Below, one piece after another: positions 1 to 5,235 of a stretch of DNA of 5,235 bases (position 1 is the stretch's first letter; each line of letters opens with the position of its first letter). The notes below the pieces were generated by a model. The model saw nothing but the letters and a program-made list of their open reading frames with translations, did no database searches and had not been told where the DNA came from. The DNA comes from Kiritimatiellia bacterium (GTDB lineage Bacteria > Verrucomicrobiota > Kiritimatiellia > RFP12 > UBA1067): contig JAGBFY010000230.1 in assembly GCA_017936245.1 (NCBI GenBank), forward strand, positions 1 through 5,235, in the 5' to 3' direction. The translations under genes and the position numbers were made by a program.

Positions 1-1
1 G

Positions 2-925
2 GAGGTACTGGACGGTCCCGAGACCGGAAGACGATTCAGGGCAGAGAACGAGCTTCGCGCCCAGCTGGATTTCGACAAAAAGTTCCGCCCTGGCGATACG
101 GCTGTTGTCGTTTGGCCGGAAGGAGGAGTAAAGGAAGGCGAGTCGCTTATCGCAAGGGATCATTGGCGGCTTGGCTGGGGAAGCGTCCTATTTGGATCGT
201 TCTGCGTTCTCATAATCTTGTTTGGAGGCTGGACCGGTACAAAAGCCTTGTTCAGTTTTGTGTTCAGCTGCTTTACGGTGTGGAAGCTTGTCATCCCTCT
301 TTGCCTTGAAGGGTGGAATGCAACAGGTGTTTCGTTCGTTGCCGTATCGGCGTTGACCGCTGTTATAATGTATCTTGTCGCGGGGTGCACCCGAAAGGGC
401 ATCACTGCGTTTCTCGGGTCGATGCTGGGTGTCGGCTCTTCGCTCCTACTTGCATGGTTCTTTACGAAGATGATGCATGTGAACGGTGCAACGATGCCGT
501 TCGTTCAGGCATTGCTGTATTCCGGCTATTCATCCCTTGATTTTGCGGACGTGTTCAACGGCGCGGTGATTCTCGCTTCATCAGGAGCCTTGATGGATCT
601 TGCGATGGATATAGCGGCCGGTGTGGATGAAGTCGCCTTGCACAGTCCTACGCTTCCTCGGAGAGAACTTTTCTTGAGCGGACTGCGCATCGGACGATCT
701 GTCGTCGGAACCATGACCACGACTCTTCTTCTTGCGTATTCCGGCGGATACATTACGCTTCTGATGATGTTCGCCGCGCAGGGAACCCCTCCGCTTGTGT
801 TCCTGAATTCAACTGTTGTTTCCGCCGAGATTGTAAAGACTCTTGTCGGTTCGTTCGGGCTTGTGCTTGTCGCACCTTTTACGGCATTCGTTGCCGCATA
901 TCTACCGAAAGTCAAGGAACGCTAA
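2..925 (+). CDS. YibE/F family membrane protein (5' partial)
   Basis: The frame is open from the left edge and gives 307 residues, so the true start lies outside the window; the TTG at 218 falls inside a membrane helix and is not a credible start. Seen: the first ~45 residues are soluble and end in a 'FRPGDTAVVVW' strand, like the small beta domain that precedes the membrane part of YibE/F proteins. Several hydrophobic segments follow (roughly residues 58-76, 84-103, 110-127, 133-153, 233-265 and 282-300). The most diagnostic stretches are GALMDLAMDIA (about 195-205), then GLRIGRSVVGTMTTTLLLAY (about 227-246), and a PFTAF near the C-terminus, all matching the family's conserved core. Known: YibE/F is a widespread inner-membrane family whose biochemical role is not settled. 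It ends 132 bases before the rhamnosidase, which has its own promoter, so the two are probably separate transcription units. Confidence 0.88.
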   Translation, partial: EVLDGPETGRRFRAENELRAQLDFDKKFRPGDTAVVVWPEGGVKEGESLIARDHWRLGWGSVLFGSFCVLIILFGGWTGTKALFSFVFSCFTVWKLVIPLCLEGWNATGVSFVAVSALTAVIMYLVAGCTRKGITAFLGSMLGVGSSLLLAWFFTKMMHVNGATMPFVQALLYSGYSSLDFADVFNGAVILASSGALMDLAMDIAAGVDEVALHSPTLPRRELFLSGLRIGRSVVGTMTTTLLLAYSGGYITLLMMFAAQGTPPLVFLNSTVVSAEIVKTLVGSFGLVLVAPFTAFVAAYLPKVKER

Positions 926-1000
926 CCATAGGTCAGGCTTTATCGGTGCAAGAGGTCAGTTGCAAGATACGGGTAATCGAACGCAACAATGTCGATCGTC

Positions 1001-1013
1001 ATGCGCTGCGCAT
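1001..1013. other. 13-base palindrome upstream of the rhamnosidase promoter
   Basis: ATGCGCTGCGCAT is a perfect inverted repeat of 6+6 bases around one central T. It lies 29 bases upstream of the -10 hexamer, just upstream of where a -35 element would be. It could be an operator half or whole site for a regulator, possibly the one encoded downstream. As RNA it could form a short hairpin after the YibE/F gene, but only AAAAGG follows, not a T-run, so an intrinsic terminator is unlikely. The functional reading is inference. Confidence 0.3.
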
Positions 1014-1020
1014 AAAAGGC

Positions 1021-1048
1021 GTGAATTGGCGGCTGGGTGTGATATAAT
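1021..1048 (+). promoter_or_regulatory. Extended -10 promoter of the rhamnosidase operon
   Basis: A perfect TATAAT lies at 1043-1048, preceded by TG one base upstream (TGATATAAT, 1040-1048), the classical extended -10 element. The -35 region is weak: GTGAAT at 1021-1026 with a 16-base spacer matches only the central TGA of TTGACA, which is normal for extended -10 promoters. Transcription would be expected to begin about 6-9 bases after the hexamer, at roughly 1054-1058. That is at or just before the ATG at 1058, so the mRNA would be leaderless or nearly so. No Shine-Dalgarno sequence is present between the hexamer and the start codon. Confidence 0.62.
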
Positions 1049-1057
1049 TCCCGCCGT

Positions 1058-3481
1058 ATGAAAAGACGTCTCATTTTTTCAGCTGCAGTGGCAATTGTCT
1101 GCCGGGCGTTTGCTTCGCTGTCGGGAGCAGAGTGGATATCGGTTCCGGATGCACCCGTGTTTTCCGGTCCGGTAAAGGGTGATTCACGCGCCGCCTCCGG
1201 CACGAGCTGGTTCGCGAGAGTGTTCACGAATTCTGGCGAGGTGGCTTCGGCAAAGTGGACTGTCTCCGGTCTCGGAGTTTTTGACGTTTTTGTGAACGGA
1301 ACGCGTGTCGGCGATGATTTCCTCAAGCCAGGCTACACCCATTATGCGAAAACAAAATATTCCTTTTCCTACGATGTGACCGGGCTTCTGAAGCGCGAAC
1401 CGGGTTCGGAGAATGTTGTTGCTGCAGAGGTGTCCGCCGGATGGTGGCGCGACAAGATCCTGACGCCCGTCGGACATGACGGATTTATGGGGAAAAAGAG
1501 CGCGTTCATAGGAGCTCTGGATGTCATATACCGCGATGGCCGCACGGAAAGGATTGTTTCCGATGCAAATAGCTGGAAGTGCGCCGTCGCCGGCGCCGTA
1601 ACGCACGCGGCGATTTTCGACGGCGAAGAGTACGATGCCCGGATAAAGAATCCGCTTTTGGGCGAAGGACTCAACCGGATTCCGGAAGTCAACAACGAGT
1701 TCAAGGGTGAGGTGTTGCCGACATCTGGCGCGGAGGTGACGCTAAGACGTGACCTTGCCATGGTGCGCGGACCGTTTTCGCTGAAGAAGGGCGAGACTGT
1801 TGTCGTCGATTTCGGACAGAACTGCGCCGCCGTTCCCGAGTTCAAGTTCAAGGCGAAACGGGGAACCGTTTTGACGGCGCTTCCGGCCGAGATGCTGAAT
1901 GATGCCGACAAGGGGATGCGCGGATGCGATGGCCCGAAAGGGTCCGTCTATCGTGCGAACCTGCGTACTCCGGACATTGGTATGCGGATGGTCTATACAT
2001 TCTGCGGAAAAGGAACTGAATTATATCTTCCGCGCTTTACATTCTTCGGTTACCGTTATCTCTCTTTGACGGCCACCGGGGATGTGGAGATTGAAAGCGT
2101 CTCGTCAATCCCGGTTACATCCATTAAAAGGGAAATGGAGACGGGATCCTTGGTGACCGGCGACAAGACCCTCAACCGGTTTATAAAGAATGTTTACTGG
2201 GGGCAACTCTCGAATTATCTGAGCGTTCCCACAGATTGCCCCCAGCGCAACGAACGGCTCGGGTGGTCCGCAGATACGCAGGTGTTCTGCGAGGCGGGAG
2301 CGTTCAACGCCGATACGAGAAGTTTCTTCAGAAAGTTCACGCGTGATTTGCGCGACAGTGTCTGTAAGGACGGCGGCTATCCGTCCGTCGCCCCGTTTGC
2401 GCAGTACGGCAACGAAACCTTCTCGCTCGGTTGGGCCGATGCGGGGGTGATCGTTCCGTGGACGGTCTGGAGACAGTTCGGCGATACGGGAATCATCGAC
2501 AGCAACTGGGAGGCGATGTCGAAGTTTGTGCACAAGATCGATGAAATGAAGTACGATTTCGAAAATCGTCTCAATTACATCTACGCAGATTGGCTTTCGT
2601 ATGAAACATTCGAGACCTGCGGCAACAGCTTCGGCAGCTGGAAGAAGTGGCAGGATGATCCTGATGCTAAAAACTACCGTCTTTATCTGGCGGCATGCCA
2701 TTGGCTTTACGATGCGAGGCTGATGGTTGAGATGGGTCGGGAGACCGGAAGACATGAAGAGGCGAAATGGTTTGAGGATAGCGCAAAGCGGGCGCTTGCC
2801 TATATCCGCGGAAGGTTCCTGGAAAATGACGGACTTCTCCTCAAGCCGATGCGACATCTTCAGACGGCCAATGTGTTCGCCCTCAGGCACGGCATTACTG
2901 AAGGTGCCGCGCGGGAGGCGACGAAGGAGCTTCTCCTCAAGTCAATACGCGAGCATGGCGACTGTCTGCAGACTGGCTTTCTCGGAACGGGCTTTCTGAT
3001 GGACGCGCTCACCGGATGCGGTGCGGTTGATGTGGCGTATACACTGTTATTGCAGCACAAGAACCCGAGTTGGCTCTATTCCGTTGATCAGGGCGCGACT
3101 ACCGTCTGGGAGCGCTGGAACAGCTACACGAAGAAGGACGGTTTTGGCCCCGTTGGCATGAACAGTTTCAACCATTACGCCTATGGGGCGGTGCTTGCGT
3201 GGATGTACCGTACGATGGCCGGAATTTCTGCGGATTCATCCGCGCCCGGATTCAAGCGGATCGTCATGGCTCCGAAACCGGACCGCCGCCTTGGCTGGGT
3301 CAAGGCTGAATACAGGTCTGTATCCGGACTTGTCAAGAGTTCATGGCGGTATGAAGGCGATGAATGGGTGTGGGAGTTTGCCGTTCCAGAAGGATCCTTG
3401 GCACAGGTGACGCTTCCCGGCGAAACGGAATCGAAAGACTTTCCTCCCGGAACATACACAATCCGCCGCTCGTGCAGGTGA
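1058..3481 (+). CDS. Secreted alpha-L-rhamnosidase, glycoside hydrolase family 78
   Basis: This 807-residue enzyme is predicted to hydrolyse terminal alpha-L-rhamnosyl residues from plant polysaccharides or glycosides, with inversion as known for GH78. Residues 1-24 form a type I signal peptide (MKRR, hydrophobic core, likely cleavage after SGA-24), so it acts in the periplasm or outside; the Cys at 15 lacks a lipobox. Domains in order: N-terminal beta-sandwich (about 50-215), a second beta domain with VVDFGQN (about 248-254) and LPRFTFFGYRYL (about 324-335), the (alpha/alpha)6 catalytic barrel (about 355-715) and a C-terminal beta domain (about 720-795, GFKRIVMAPKP). The signature DCPQRNERLGWSAD spans 393-406. 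Asp393, Glu399 (general acid position) and Asp406 are conserved, and Glu685 in TTVWERW fits the general base. NSFNHYAYG at 702-710 is also typical. The ATG at 1058 is preferred because it gives a clean signal peptide, although it lacks an SD. The regulator gene follows after 15 bases. The exact substrate cannot be told from sequence. Confidence 0.93.
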   Translation: MKRRLIFSAAVAIVCRAFASLSGAEWISVPDAPVFSGPVKGDSRAASGTSWFARVFTNSGEVASAKWTVSGLGVFDVFVNGTRVGDDFLKPGYTHYAKTKYSFSYDVTGLLKREPGSENVVAAEVSAGWWRDKILTPVGHDGFMGKKSAFIGALDVIYRDGRTERIVSDANSWKCAVAGAVTHAAIFDGEEYDARIKNPLLGEGLNRIPEVNNEFKGEVLPTSGAEVTLRRDLAMVRGPFSLKKGETVVVDFGQNCAAVPEFKFKAKRGTVLTALPAEMLNDADKGMRGCDGPKGSVYRANLRTPDIGMRMVYTFCGKGTELYLPRFTFFGYRYLSLTATGDVEIESVSSIPVTSIKREMETGSLVTGDKTLNRFIKNVYWGQLSNYLSVPTDCPQRNERLGWSADTQVFCEAGAFNADTRSFFRKFTRDLRDSVCKDGGYPSVAPFAQYGNETFSLGWADAGVIVPWTVWRQFGDTGIIDSNWEAMSKFVHKIDEMKYDFENRLNYIYADWLSYETFETCGNSFGSWKKWQDDPDAKNYRLYLAACHWLYDARLMVEMGRETGRHEEAKWFEDSAKRALAYIRGRFLENDGLLLKPMRHLQTANVFALRHGITEGAAREATKELLLKSIREHGDCLQTGFLGTGFLMDALTGCGAVDVAYTLLLQHKNPSWLYSVDQGATTVWERWNSYTKKDGFGPVGMNSFNHYAYGAVLAWMYRTMAGISADSSAPGFKRIVMAPKPDRRLGWVKAEYRSVSGLVKSSWRYEGDEWVWEFAVPEGSLAQVTLPGETESKDFPPGTYTIRRSCR

Positions 3482-3485
3482 AACG

Positions 3486-3495
3486 AAGAGAGGGG
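3486..3495 (+). promoter_or_regulatory. Purine-rich ribosome binding site of the regulator gene
   Basis: AAGAGAGGGG precedes the ATG at 3497. The GAGG core ends only three bases before the start codon, closer than the usual 5-9. No other ATG, GTG or TTG in this frame lies between the rhamnosidase stop and the start of the conserved sensor domain, so this start is the only reasonable one. Confidence 0.45.
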
Positions 3496-3496
3496 A

Positions 3497-4681
3497 ATGG
3501 GGAACGCGGGTCAGAGTCGGAATGAAGGGGTTGTTCTTGCCCTTCATAAATTCAGAAGCGATGTCTGGAATGTGCAGTATGCCGGGCTTTGCCGTTACTG
3601 CCGTCCCCGTAAATGGTCGGTTTACGACTGCTGTTTCCCCGGTACGCCTGATTTCGACCGTGTCCGTAAGCTCTTGCGCACGGAGAATGTTGCAGGTATT
3701 GTAACATCCCTTCCAATGGCCCTCCCGGAGGATATCCGTTCCATGCAGCCGGTGGTCTGCTTCGATTGCGAAGAATCCGGCCTCATGGAAGGATGTCCTT
3801 ACATCGCACATGACGCGGATCATACCGCACGTTTGGCGGCCCGTGAACTTGCGGCGCTGCCTTTGCGGAACTTCGCCTATGCTCATGCGCCTTGCAGACT
3901 GTATTGGAATATTGCAAGATGCGAGGCTTTCGAACGTGAGATTTTTTCCCGCGGCGGGATTGTGGTACCGGCGTTTCCCGTACTTGATGTCTGCGACAGG
4001 CGCAAGCTGATTCCTGCGCTCGCGCGATGGGTTTTAGATTTGCCGAAGCCGTGCGGTGTTTTTGCGGCGAACGATGAAATGGCCATGCACGTGATTTCTG
4101 CATGCAGGAAAAAAAGGTTTCGCGTTCCCGGCGATGTCGCGGTCATCGGGGTGGACGACAATCGTTCGATTTGCATGTCGACGTCCCCGACGTTGAGCAG
4201 CATTGCGCCGGACTGGGAAGCGGGTGCTTTTATGGCGGCGGCAACCCTTGATCGTATGCAGAAGGCGCGACCTGTCGGCATGCGTGAAACATTCAGACCG
4301 ATGGGGGTGATCGGAAGGGGTTCTACCGCCCGTTTTTCGGAGACTGTCAATGGACAGGTTGTAAATGCCGTGGACATGATCCGCGCTCGGGCGTGCTCAG
4401 GGTTGAAGGCCTGCGATGTCGTCAAGATGATGAAAAGTTCCCGGCGTCTGGCGGAACTCCGTTTCCGTGAAGTGACAGGCAAGAGCATTCTTGAGGAAAT
4501 CCGTCGGGTCCGTTTCGAAAACGCAAAACTGCTTCTCTCCCGAACCGAAGTGCCGCTGTCTGTTGTCGCAAACAATTCCGGATGGGCGAGCCTTCCGTCT
4601 TTTTGCCGTGAATTCAAGGAGATATCCGGACTGACGCCCATGGATTGGCGGAAAAAAGTGGCGCATCACAAATCGCCGTAG
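3497..4681 (+). CDS. XylR-like transcriptional regulator (LacI-type sensor + AraC HTH)
   Basis: This 394-residue cytoplasmic regulator joins a sugar-binding domain of the LacI/periplasmic-binding-protein type to a C-terminal AraC-family DNA-binding domain, the architecture of E. coli XylR. Seen: residues 11-275 carry sensor features, with FAANDEMA (189-196) and VPGDVAVIGVDDN (210-222) followed by PTLSSI (231-236), all typical of LacI-family effector domains. No LacI-type N-terminal HTH is present. Residues about 288-388 form the paired AraC HTH: SSRRLAELRFREVTGKSI, then RRVRFENAKLLL, then VVANNSGWASLPSFCREFKEISGLTPMDWRKK. It starts 15 bases after the rhamnosidase stop in the same reading frame, so the two are probably co-transcribed and the regulator autoregulated. 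Inference: the ligand is rhamnose or another sugar freed by the enzyme, and it probably acts as an activator like most AraC-type proteins. The ligand and operator are not determined by the sequence. Confidence 0.9.
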   Translation: MGNAGQSRNEGVVLALHKFRSDVWNVQYAGLCRYCRPRKWSVYDCCFPGTPDFDRVRKLLRTENVAGIVTSLPMALPEDIRSMQPVVCFDCEESGLMEGCPYIAHDADHTARLAARELAALPLRNFAYAHAPCRLYWNIARCEAFEREIFSRGGIVVPAFPVLDVCDRRKLIPALARWVLDLPKPCGVFAANDEMAMHVISACRKKRFRVPGDVAVIGVDDNRSICMSTSPTLSSIAPDWEAGAFMAAATLDRMQKARPVGMRETFRPMGVIGRGSTARFSETVNGQVVNAVDMIRARACSGLKACDVVKMMKSSRRLAELRFREVTGKSILEEIRRVRFENAKLLLSRTEVPLSVVANNSGWASLPSFCREFKEISGLTPMDWRKKVAHHKSP

Positions 4682-4778
4682 GCGGTTCTGTATGGGCACG
4701 GCAACTATATTCTAACCGTGTAGAACATCCAGAAACGTGTTAATTTTTCTTTTGTCGCAAAGATGGGAACTGATGGGG

Positions 4779-4803
4779 AACTGATGGGGATAGACCCCAA
4801 GAA
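4779..4803. repeat. 25-base hairpin cassette, copy 1
   Basis: The cassette starts with AACTGATGGGG and continues ATAGACCCCAAGAA. It is identical over 25 bases to 4852-4876 and differs from it immediately outside both ends. Inside it, TGGGG and CCCCA (4785-4789 and 4795-4799) form a 5-base-pair stem around the loop ATAGA. No T-run follows on either strand, so it does not look like a terminator. Confidence 0.8.
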
Positions 4804-4851
4804 CTGATGGGAACTGATGAACTGATGGGAACTGATGGGAAACTGATGGGC

Positions 4852-4876
4852 AACTGATGGGGATAGACCCCAAGAA
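4852..4876. repeat. 25-base hairpin cassette, copy 2
   Basis: This is the second identical copy, closing the repeat array on the right. The stem TGGGG/CCCCA spans 4858-4872 with loop ATAGA. The two cassettes bracket the run of short units between 4802 and 4851, giving a cassette - short units - cassette arrangement. Confidence 0.8.
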
Positions 4877-4908
4877 AAGTGGTGTTTATGTCGATGTTTG
4901 GCGGGTTA

Positions 4909-4983
4909 TTATGAGTTATTCGTAGATTTTGGTTTTTTGAGAGCTCTTGCTTGCTTTTTGATGGCGGTTATGAGACAATTCAT
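4909..4983 (-). CDS. Possible 24-residue basic small protein
   Basis: On the minus strand an ATG at 4983 opens a 24-residue frame (MNCLITAIKKQARALKKPKS, then TNNS) that ends in TAA at 4909. A good Shine-Dalgarno, GAGGG, lies at 4994-4990, with seven bases between its GAGG and the ATG. The peptide has a short hydrophobic start and a lysine/arginine-rich middle (five Lys, one Arg). The same frame is open upstream to an ATG at 5190 (93 residues), but the upstream part is Pro/Arg-rich and looks like chance GC-rich frame. No clear promoter is seen on this strand, and I recognise no family. It could equally be part of a noncoding repeat. Low confidence. Confidence 0.25.
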   Translation of the reverse strand: MNCLITAIKKQARALKKPKSTNNS

Positions 4984-5235
4984 GGCGTTCCCTCGGAATT
5001 GAACACCGCCGGCGGGCGGATAGAGAGGGGGAACCGCCGTTCGTTTGCGTAAACTATCCGGGAGTCTTTTTAGAGGCCGTTCGGCCGGGGGTGAGGATCG
5101 GAGAAGCCGCAAGCGCCGTGTTGCGAGAGGGCCAGCTGGCTCGTGCATCGCCCAATGGGGTGCGGATCGTGCGCGGACTGGCCCTGGCATGGCCGATTCC
5201 GAAATGCCGAAAACATGGCTGTGTGGCCGTGCATA
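4984..5235. other. GC-rich stretch with inverted repeats, no recognised gene
   Basis: No + strand gene or known RNA was recognised here. Dyad symmetries include CCGCCGGCGG (5006-5015), GGCGG/CCGCC (5015-5019 with 5034-5038), GGCC-GTTC-GGCC (5075-5086), GCCAGCTGGC (5131-5140), and an 8-base inverted repeat AGGGCCAG/CTGGCCCT (5128-5135 with 5178-5185). The composition is visibly more GC-rich than the repeat array and the small ORF to its left. It may be a structured noncoding element, the 5' leader of the minus-strand small ORF, or decayed sequence. The window ends inside it. Confidence 0.4.

Larger units (their letters stand above)
4768..4876. repeat. Irregular direct-repeat array, eight AACTGATG copies
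   Basis: AACTGATG starts at 4768, 4779, 4802, 4812, 4820, 4830, 4841 and 4852. Successive starts are 11, 23, 10, 8, 10, 11 and 11 bases apart. Most units read AACTGATGGG with an optional extra G, A or C; the one at 4812 is cut to eight bases. The 23-base step holds a hairpin-bearing insert, which recurs after the last copy. The array lies 87 bases after the regulator stop. No copy of AACTGATG occurs in the rhamnosidase promoter region (926-1057), so the array is not simply that operon's operator. It may be a slippage-prone repeat or a phased set of protein-binding sites; its role is unknown. Confidence 0.85.

Noticed and set aside
17..35. Sequence GAGACCGGAAGAC shared with the rhamnosidase gene near 2741
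   Set aside because: A 13-base match between two coding regions in unrelated frames and proteins; no extension on either side, so treated as chance.
218..925. A separate 235-residue protein beginning at 218
   Set aside because: The codon at 218 is TTG inside a hydrophobic helix, and the frame is open with family-like sequence back to the window edge; it is the interior of the partial YibE/F gene.
2105..2890. Minus-strand open frame of 261 codons
   Set aside because: It lies wholly inside the rhamnosidase catalytic domain, which has clear family motifs; the antisense product shows no recognisable domain.
3341..4641. Long minus-strand open frames opposite the regulator (3341-3886 and 3883-4641)
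   Set aside because: They are antisense shadows of a gene with clear sensor and HTH motifs, and their products look like composition-driven sequence.
4706..4711. TATATT as a promoter -10 in the downstream intergenic region
   Set aside because: There is no extended -10 TG and no + strand gene following it; a chance AT-rich hexamer is more likely.
4697..4752. Possible intrinsic terminator after the regulator
   Set aside because: CACGG/CCGTG (4697-4701, 4716-4720) has a 14-base loop and no T-run right after it; the T-rich stretch near 4740-4752 is preceded only by a 4-base AACA/TGTT stem. Neither is strong enough to call.
4768..4876. CRISPR array
   Set aside because: The repeat unit is only 8-11 bases and there are no unique spacers of regular length between copies.
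4909..5190. Full 93-residue minus-strand frame from the ATG at 5190
   Set aside because: The part upstream of 4983 is Pro/Arg-rich with no domain and only a weak SD; only the short internal start has a convincing ribosome binding site.

Overview
The window reads as chromosomal DNA from a polysaccharide-degrading, Gram-negative-type bacterium. Three things fit a gut or environmental member of the PVC group (Verrucomicrobiota, Lentisphaerota or Kiritimatiellota): a secreted GH78 enzyme, a regulator joining a LacI-type sensor to an AraC-type DNA-binding domain, and an extended -10 promoter placed almost on the start codon without a Shine-Dalgarno site. This placement is an inference from gene style; no marker gene is present. 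All three main genes lie on the + strand.

Layout: (1) Positions 2-925 hold the C-terminal part of a YibE/F-family multi-spanning membrane protein that enters from the left edge. (2) Positions 926-1057 are an intergenic stretch with a 13-base palindrome and a strong extended -10 element (TGATATAAT). (3) Positions 1058-3481 encode a complete secreted alpha-L-rhamnosidase of family GH78. (4) Positions 3497-4681, 15 bases downstream, encode a XylR-like regulator with a periplasmic-binding-protein-like sensor and a C-terminal AraC HTH. (5) Positions 4682-5235 are a 554-base stretch without a convincing large gene. It contains eight copies of AACTGATG spaced mostly 8-11 bases apart, two identical 25-base cassettes that each contain a small hairpin, a possible 24-codon minus-strand ORF with a good Shine-Dalgarno site, and a GC-rich stretch rich in inverted repeats.

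The enzyme and regulator probably form a two-gene operon. The regulator would sense a sugar released by the rhamnosidase, or a related one, and control the shared promoter, and therefore its own synthesis. No transporter or rhamnose-catabolic gene is in view. The YibE/F gene has no evident functional link to this pair. The least explained part is the repeat array and GC-rich tract after the operon.
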